From Streptomyces sp. R28 (GTDB lineage Bacteria; Actinomycetota; Actinomycetes; Streptomycetales; Streptomycetaceae), in assembly GCF_041052385.1 (NCBI RefSeq), contig NZ_CP163439.1:558001-622000 (forward strand): DNA of 64,000 nt, given 5' to 3'. The position numbers were made by a program, and so were the translations under genes. Each line of letters begins with the position of its first letter. Position 1 is the first letter of the stretch. The notes under the pieces are model-generated. The model saw only the letters and a list, made by a program, of their open reading frames with translations. It ran no database searches and was not told the DNA's origin. Below are positions 59,263-64,000 of this stretch, one piece after another.

Positions 59263-60044
59263 CGGCGCTCCACCAGGGCGAGGACCCGTGCGGGGGCCCC
59301 GGAGCCCGTGACGATGGGCAGCGGCCCCGCGATGACGACGGCGCCGGTCGGCGGCAGCGCGGCGAGGTTCTGCAGCTGGGTCAGCCCGTACTTGTCACTG
59401 CCCATGAGGTAGGAGTGGCAGGGGAAGGCGGGGTCGAACGAGAACGCGCGCCCGGCATCCGTGCCCACCGTCTCGACGCCGAGACCGATCACCGGCGCCT
59501 CCTCGGCGACCCAGCGGGCGCACTCCGCCGACAGACCCGGGGTGTGCGGGCCGTTCTCGTCGGCGTTGAGGAACGCCTCCTGCGCATGCGAGCGGGCATC
59601 CCAGCCGGTGCGCAGCAACAGCCAACCTCCTTCGGGCAAGGGGCCGTTCTCGGCTTCCCATGCCTTCACGTGATCGACCTCGACCAGGAAGTCGGGGTTC
59701 TCGGCGACCTCGGCGGTGAAGTCCAGCACGGCCGCGGGTGCGACGAGCCGGCCGGCCGGCACCGAGGCCACGTCGGCGAGGTCCTTGCCGGTGACCCAGT
59801 GGTTCGGGGCGTCGAAGTGGGTGCCGGAGTGCTCGCCGCTGCGGAAGTTGTTCCAGTACCAGGCAGGGCCCCGGTCGTCGTACCTGCTGATCTCCTCCAG
59901 CTCGAACACGGCGGTCTGCCCGAACTCGGGAGGCAGCTGAATCACCGGTGTCGACGACGACAACGGCGAGGTGAGGTCTACGACTTCGATCGATCCACCT
60001 CGCAGAGCGGACACCAGCGCGGCGAGGACGGACGGCTCGGGCAT
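59259..60044 (-). CDS. cyclase-family (kynurenine formamidase-like) metal-dependent hydrolase
   Basis: A 261-residue hydrolase with the metal-binding motif HSGTHFDAPNHW near residue 90 and the catalytic-region GVETVGTDAG. The ATG at 60044 has GAGGAGG upstream. It is the first gene of the pair with the ThDP enzyme. The intergenic region to the divergent SGNH gene is 131 bp and includes the CebR box. Confidence 0.88.
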   Translation of the reverse strand: MPEPSVLAALVSALRGGSIEVVDLTSPLSSSTPVIQLPPEFGQTAVFELEEISRYDDRGPAWYWNNFRSGEHSGTHFDAPNHWVTGKDLADVASVPAGRLVAPAAVLDFTAEVAENPDFLVEVDHVKAWEAENGPLPEGGWLLLRTGWDARSHAQEAFLNADENGPHTPGLSAECARWVAEEAPVIGLGVETVGTDAGRAFSFDPAFPCHSYLMGSDKYGLTQLQNLAALPPTGAVVIAGPLPIVTGSGAPARVLALVERR

Positions 60045-60137
60045 GGGTGCCTCCTCGGTCGGGGCTCTGAACTGCCGGCATCGCAGCCGCACTTCCCACC
60101 CCTTGACGCGTCAATGACAACAATGGCTTCATGTCCA

Positions 60138-60153
60138 GTGGGAGCGCTCCCAC
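60138..60153 (+). promoter_or_regulatory. CebR box, perfect palindrome GTGGGAGCGCTCCCAC
   Basis: The 14-bp core TGGGAGCGCTCCCA at 60139-60152 is the well-known CebR operator of Streptomyces cellulose/cellobiose control. It lies 23 bp before the SGNH gene start. A -35-like TTGACG lies at 60103-60108. The gene pair downstream should be induced by cello-oligosaccharides. Confidence 0.85.
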
Positions 60154-60175
60154 CTCACTCAGGGAAGGGAACAGC

Positions 60176-61291
60176 ATGCGCGACATCCGCCGATCACGCT
60201 TACCACTCCTCCCGCTTTTCGGCCTGTTGGCCGCCCTGCTCCTGCCCCTCGGAGTGACCCTCGCACCGCCGGCCGCGGCCGCTCAGGCGGTGGAGCCCGT
60301 GCGCATCATGCCGTTGGGCGACTCCATCACCGGCTCGCCGGGCTGCTGGCGGGCGGTGCTGTGGAACCGGCTGCAGAGCGCCGGATACACGGACATCGAC
60401 TTCGTCGGCACCCTCGGCCCGCAGGGCTGCGGACAGCCGTACGACGGGGACAACGAAGGTCATGGCGGCGAGTTGGTCACCAACGTGGCCGACCAGAACC
60501 TGCTGCCGGCCCGGCTGGCGGCCACCCTTCCGGACATCGTTGTCATGCACTTCGGCACGAACGACGTGTGGAGCAGCATCGCCCCCGACCGCATCCTCGC
60601 CGCCTACACCAAGCTGGTGGAGCAGATGCGGGCGTCCAACCCGGACATGAGGATCCTGGTCGCGCAGATCATTCCGATGAACCCGAGCAGTTGCACCGGC
60701 TGCGCACAACGCGCCGTCGACTTCAACGCACGGATCCCCGAGTGGGCCCGGACGACGAGCACCAGCCGCTCCCCGGTCACCGTGGTCGACCAGTGGACGG
60801 GCTTCGACACGGCCACCGACACGTATGACGGGGTGCACCCCAGCGCCTTGGGCAACGAGAAGATCGCCGCCCGCTGGTATCCGGCCCTGGCGGCGCTCCT
60901 CGACCCGGGCCCCGGGGATCCCGGAGACCCGGGAGATCCCGGCGACCCCGGCGACCCCGGGGAGCCGCCCGCCTGCACCGCGTCGTTCCGTGCCGTCTCC
61001 GCCTGGCAGGGCGGCTACCAGGGCGAGGTGACGGTGACCAACGCGTCCGCCTCCTCCGTCTCCGGCTGGACCGCGACGGTCGTACCGGCGGACGGCGCCC
61101 GACTCACCCAGGTCTGGAACGGCACCCTCGGCACGACCGCCGACGGCACCGCGACCGTCGCCAACGCGTCGTGGAACGGCACCTTGGCGCCCGGCGCGAG
61201 CGCGAGCTTCGGATTCATCGCCGGCACCCCGGCAACGGCCGGCCCCCCGTCGGCGACTGTCACTTGCACGGCGCGCCCCGCGTCATCCTGA
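60176..61291 (+). CDS. secreted SGNH-hydrolase esterase with C-terminal CBM2
   Basis: A 371-residue secreted esterase. Signal peptide: residues 1-38 (LPLLPLFGLLAALLLPLGV). SGNH blocks: MPLGDSITGSPG (Ser), HFGTNDVW (Asn) and YDGVHPSALG (Asp/His). A Gly-Asp-Pro linker lies at about 247-261, then a CBM2 from about 265 (ACTASFRAVSAWQGGYQGEV). Predicted to remove acetyl or acyl groups from plant polysaccharide. The ATG at 60176 follows AGGGAAGGG. It is the first gene after a CebR box, with the mannanase gene 35 bp downstream. Confidence 0.9.
   Translation: MRDIRRSRLPLLPLFGLLAALLLPLGVTLAPPAAAAQAVEPVRIMPLGDSITGSPGCWRAVLWNRLQSAGYTDIDFVGTLGPQGCGQPYDGDNEGHGGELVTNVADQNLLPARLAATLPDIVVMHFGTNDVWSSIAPDRILAAYTKLVEQMRASNPDMRILVAQIIPMNPSSCTGCAQRAVDFNARIPEWARTTSTSRSPVTVVDQWTGFDTATDTYDGVHPSALGNEKIAARWYPALAALLDPGPGDPGDPGDPGDPGDPGEPPACTASFRAVSAWQGGYQGEVTVTNASASSVSGWTATVVPADGARLTQVWNGTLGTTADGTATVANASWNGTLAPGASASFGFIAGTPATAGPPSATVTCTARPASS
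60914..60958 (+). repeat. five tandem 9-bp units coding Gly-Asp-Pro
   Basis: Five consecutive 9-bp units of the GGNGAYCCN form encode (Gly-Asp-Pro)5 in the linker of the SGNH hydrolase. DNA repeat variation would change linker length. Confidence 0.8.
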
Positions 61292-61326
61292 CGCACCGTC
61301 ACCCCACCCCACCCTACGGAGCCGCC

Positions 61327-62958
61327 ATGAGATCCCCCACCCGCACCACCCCACGTGTGGCCGCCCTCGTGGCCGCCCTCCTGGGCCTGCTCGTCCCCTT
61401 GCTCTCCTTCGCCACGCCGGCCCAGGCAGCGGCCACCGGGCTGCACATCCAGAACGGCCGGCTGCTGGAGGCGTCCGGCAACGACTTCGTGATGCGTGGC
61501 GTCAACCACGCCCACACCTGGTACCCGGGCGAGACGCAGTCGCTGGCCGACGTCAAGGCGCTGGGCGCCAACACCGTCCGCGTCGTCCTCTCCGACGGCC
61601 ACCGCTGGACCAAGAACAGCGCCGCGGACGTGGCGAGCATCATCGCCCAGTGCAAGGCCAACCGGCTCATCTGCGTGCTGGAGGTGCACGACACCACCGG
61701 CTACGGAGAGGAGGCCGCGGCAGGGACCCTCGACCACGCGGCCGACTACTGGATCGGCCTGAAGGACGTGCTCACCGGCCAGGAGAGCTACGTCATCATC
61801 AACATCGGCAACGAGCCCTGGGGCAACACCAATCCGGCGGGCTGGACCGATCCCACGATCGCGGCCGTCAAGAAGCTGCGCAACGCAGGCTTCGCCCACA
61901 CGATCATGGTGGACGCGCCCAACTGGGGTCAGGACTGGCAAGGCGTCATGCGCGCCAACGCCCAGTCCGTCTACGACGCCGACCCCACCGGCAACCTGAT
62001 CTTCTCGATCCACATGTACAGCGTCTACGACACCGCGCAGGAGATCACGGACTACCTGAACGCCTTCGTCAACGCCAAACTGCCCCTCCTCATCGGCGAG
62101 TTCGGAGGCCCGGCCGACCAGTACGGCGACCCGGACGAGGACACCATGATGGCCGCCGCGCAACAGCTCCGGCTCGGATACCTGGCGTGGTCCTGGAGCG
62201 GCAACACCGACCCGATCCTCGACCTGGCGATCGACTTCGACCCCACGCGGCTCAGCTCCTGGGGCCAGCGGATCTTCAACGGCGCGAACGGCATCGCCGC
62301 CACGTCCGAAGAGGCCGCGATCTACTCCTCCGGCGGCGGTGACGCCACTCCCCCGACCACCCCCCGCACGCCTACCGCCTCCGCCGTGACGTCCTCGTCC
62401 GTCACCCTGAACTGGACCTCCGCCACCGACGCGAACGGCGTCACGGGCTATGACGTGGTCCGCGTCAACGGCACCACCGAGGCCGCGGCCATCACCACGA
62501 CCGGCACCTCCGCCACCGTCACCGGCCTGGCCCCGGCGACCTCCCACACCTTCGCCGTCTACGCCCGCGACGCAGCCGGCAACCGCTCGCAGCGCTCCGG
62601 CACGGTGACGGTCACGACGTCCTCCGGCGGCTCGTCCGCGACGTGCGGTGTCGCCTACCGGGTGACGAACGAGTGGCCCGGCGGCTTCCAGGGAGAGATC
62701 GTCATCCGCAACACCGGCAGCTCGGCGATCAACGGCTGGACCCTGCGCTGGACCTTCCCGGACAGCCAGCGCATCAGCAACCTGTGGGGCGGCACCGCGA
62801 CGCAGAGCGGCGCCGAGGTGAGCGTCGCCTCCGCGTCGTACACGGCGACGATCGCCCCGACGGGCTCGGTCACCCTCGGCTTCACGGCCACGAAGGGGAG
62901 CACGAACCCCAAGCCCACGGCCTACACGCTCAACAACTCCGCCTGCCCGCTCAGCTGA
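61327..62958 (+). CDS. secreted beta-1,4-mannanase (GH5) with Fn3 and CBM2
   Basis: A 543-residue secreted enzyme. Signal peptide to about residue 36 (LLGLLVPLLSFATPAQAAA). GH5_8-type mannanase barrel from 37: FVMRGVNHAHTWYPG is typical of this subfamily. Acid/base is Glu163 in NIGNEPWGN; nucleophile is Glu258 in LIGEFGGPA. An Fn3 domain lies at about 347-432 and a CBM2 from about 440 (CGVAYRVTNEWPGGF). It likely degrades mannan or glucomannan under the same CebR-type control as the SGNH esterase upstream. Confidence 0.93.
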   Translation: MRSPTRTTPRVAALVAALLGLLVPLLSFATPAQAAATGLHIQNGRLLEASGNDFVMRGVNHAHTWYPGETQSLADVKALGANTVRVVLSDGHRWTKNSAADVASIIAQCKANRLICVLEVHDTTGYGEEAAAGTLDHAADYWIGLKDVLTGQESYVIINIGNEPWGNTNPAGWTDPTIAAVKKLRNAGFAHTIMVDAPNWGQDWQGVMRANAQSVYDADPTGNLIFSIHMYSVYDTAQEITDYLNAFVNAKLPLLIGEFGGPADQYGDPDEDTMMAAAQQLRLGYLAWSWSGNTDPILDLAIDFDPTRLSSWGQRIFNGANGIAATSEEAAIYSSGGGDATPPTTPRTPTASAVTSSSVTLNWTSATDANGVTGYDVVRVNGTTEAAAITTTGTSATVTGLAPATSHTFAVYARDAAGNRSQRSGTVTVTTSSGGSSATCGVAYRVTNEWPGGFQGEIVIRNTGSSAINGWTLRWTFPDSQRISNLWGGTATQSGAEVSVASASYTATIAPTGSVTLGFTATKGSTNPKPTAYTLNNSACPLS

Positions 62959-62978
62959 CCCACCCCGGCACCGCACCT

Positions 62979-63012
62979 CCTTGGCGTCCTGTGTCGGCGC
63001 AGGGCGCCAAGG
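62979..63012. terminator. terminator between mannanase and SDR genes
   Basis: CCTTGGCGTCCTG (62979-62991) pairs with CAGGGCGCCAAGG (63000-63012), one wobble. It lies 20 bp beyond the mannanase stop and 11 bp beyond the minus-strand SDR stop. Confidence 0.75.
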
Positions 63013-63023
63013 CGGTCGGGTGA

Positions 63024-63767
63024 TCAGGCGACCATGCCGCCGTTGACGTAGATGGTCTGGCCGTTGACCCACCGGCCGCGTCCGGCGAGGAGGGAGATGA
63101 CCTCGACTATGTCGTCAGGCGTGCCGAGCCGCTCGAGCGGGTTCATCCTGGCCATGGTGTCGATCGTTTCCTCGTCCTTGCCGTCGAGGAACAGTGCAGT
63201 GGCGGTGGGGCCGGGGGCCACCGCGTTGACGGTGATGTCCCGGCCCCGCAGTTCCTTCGCCAGGACGAGGCTGATGGCATCGACGGCGCCCTTACTGGCC
63301 GCGTAGGCGGCGTAGGTCGGCAGGCCGAGCTTGGTGACGGACGTGGACAGGTTGATGACGGCGCCGCCGGAGCGGCCATGGCGGGCTGCCTGCTGGTTGA
63401 CGACGAAGGTGCCGCGGATGTTGGTGCGGTGCATGCGGTCCAGGACGTCGAGGTCGAGGGAGGCCAGCGGAGCCAGCGCCATCATGCCCGCGGAGTTGAC
63501 GACGACGTCCACGCCGCCGAACTCGGCGATCACGCTGTCGAACACCGCCGCCACCGCCTGTTCGTCGGCGACGTCGGCCTGGTAGGCCGCGGCAACGCCA
63601 CCGGCCTCGCGGATCGCGGCGACCGCGTTGTCGGCCTCCGTCTTGTTGCCCGCATAGACGACCGCCACGCTCTGGCCGTCCGCCGCCAGTCGCTCGGCGA
63701 CCGCACGGCCGATCCCGCGCGAGCCTCCGGTGACGATCGCGACGCGCTGCTCCGGTGTGGTGCTCAT
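63024..63767 (-). CDS. short-chain dehydrogenase/reductase (SDR)
   Basis: A 247-residue NAD(P)-dependent oxidoreductase with classical SDR features: the cofactor motif TGGSRGIGRAVAE near residue 15, NSAGMM, the catalytic YAAYAASKGAV with Tyr/Lys, and a C-terminal GQTIYVNGG. An upstream ATG-rich extension is possible, but the ATG at 63767 with GAGGGAGC before it gives the family length. It is divergent from the TetR-type regulator at 63891, which is likely its repressor. Confidence 0.9.
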   Translation of the reverse strand: MSTTPEQRVAIVTGGSRGIGRAVAERLAADGQSVAVVYAGNKTEADNAVAAIREAGGVAAAYQADVADEQAVAAVFDSVIAEFGGVDVVVNSAGMMALAPLASLDLDVLDRMHRTNIRGTFVVNQQAARHGRSGGAVINLSTSVTKLGLPTYAAYAASKGAVDAISLVLAKELRGRDITVNAVAPGPTATALFLDGKDEETIDTMARMNPLERLGTPDDIVEVISLLAGRGRWVNGQTIYVNGGMVA

Positions 63768-63824
63768 GCTGTGCTCCCTCATGTCCGCGGCCTCGCCACC
63801 CGCCGCCTCCGCCACTGTTTCCAT

Positions 63825-63883
63825 TGATAACGATACACCGATTCCATCGATACGCAACCGCTGATATCAAGAGTTCGTTATCA
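63825..63883. promoter_or_regulatory. AT-rich inverted repeats, candidate TetR operator
   Basis: TGATAACG (63825-63832) and CGTTATCA (63876-63883) form an inverted pair; ATCGAT also recurs in between. This AT-rich block lies in the 123-bp gap between the SDR and TetR genes, where shared repression is expected. Confidence 0.5.
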
Positions 63884-63890
63884 TCGATTC

Positions 63891-64000
63891 GTGGCAGATC
63901 GAGCAGAGTCCCGAGCGGACCTCAAGAAGAGACTCGTCGCGGCCGCCGCGGACCTGTTGGTCGCGGAAGGCAGGGACGCCGTGACCACGCGCGCGGTCAG
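63891..64000 (+). CDS. TetR-family regulator, N-terminus only (cut by window end)
   Basis: Only 36 residues are seen: VADRAESRADLKKRLVAAAA then DLLVAEGRDAVTTRAV, the start of a TetR helix-turn-helix. GTG at 63891. Divergent from the SDR gene. Confidence 0.75.
   Translation, partial: MADRAESRADLKKRLVAAAADLLVAEGRDAVTTRAV

Overview
The window is chromosomal DNA of a high-GC actinomycete, almost certainly a Streptomyces. The evidence is very high third-position GC, frequent GTG starts, many 4-bp ATGA/GTGA gene overlaps, a sugar ABC importer without its own ATPase, secreted glycosidases with CBM2 modules, a two-subunit Mo hydroxylase with a Tat signal, a CebR-type TGGGAGCGCTCCCA operator and long perfect-stem terminators. 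I see no rRNA, tRNA, insertion sequence, prophage or CRISPR array. No gene-free gap exceeds 300 bp.

Layout. 1-3.9 kb (minus): an asparagine/aspartate catabolic operon in the order FadR-type regulator, asparagine permease (broken by a 1-base frameshift), class 3 asparaginase, aspartate ammonia-lyase (cut by the window edge). 4.0-6.2 kb: uppP, then crcB-DUF190-crcB with overlapping genes. 6.4-7.2 kb: two small genes. 7.4-15.5 kb: a galactan utilisation regulon. GH53 galactanase and GH42 beta-galactosidase point left; the binding protein, two permeases and a LacI regulator point right; they share a divergent promoter with a LacI-type operator. 15.7-25.7 kb: housekeeping and accessory genes (VOC protein, MarR, SseB-like, flavin monooxygenase-like, phosphoribosyltransferase-hydrolase fusion, peptidoglycan-binding protein, NCS1 permease/isochorismatase/S51 peptidase operon, DJ-1 protein with divergent LysR). 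25.8-28.6 kb: Tat-exported molybdenum hydroxylase with its 2Fe-2S subunit.

28.8-52.9 kb is the most unusual part, an atypical type VII (ESX/WXG100) secretion-like island. It encodes a membrane-anchored unknown protein, a parallel beta-helix/AAA+ fusion, a giant protein of about 3,680 residues, a WXG100-like coiled-coil protein, a 99-residue WXG100-like protein, an ECF sigma factor, a one-pass membrane protein and a 1,529-residue EssC-type triple-ATPase. The giant protein is divergent from the coiled-coil gene and translationally coupled to the beta-helix/AAA+ gene. It carries two diverged tandem domains that look to me like ADP-ribosyltransferases, only one of which keeps the predicted catalytic Glu. 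EccB, EccD, EccE and MycP are not visible nearby.

52.8-64 kb: M9-type collagenase (tail-to-tail overlap with the EssC gene), LysR, long-form GAPDH, a cyclase/TPP-enzyme pair, a CebR-box-controlled SGNH hydrolase-CBM2 and GH5 mannanase-Fn3-CBM2 pair, and an SDR divergent from a TetR regulator cut by the window end.

Functional calls are made by reading the translated sequences and motifs only. No database search was run.
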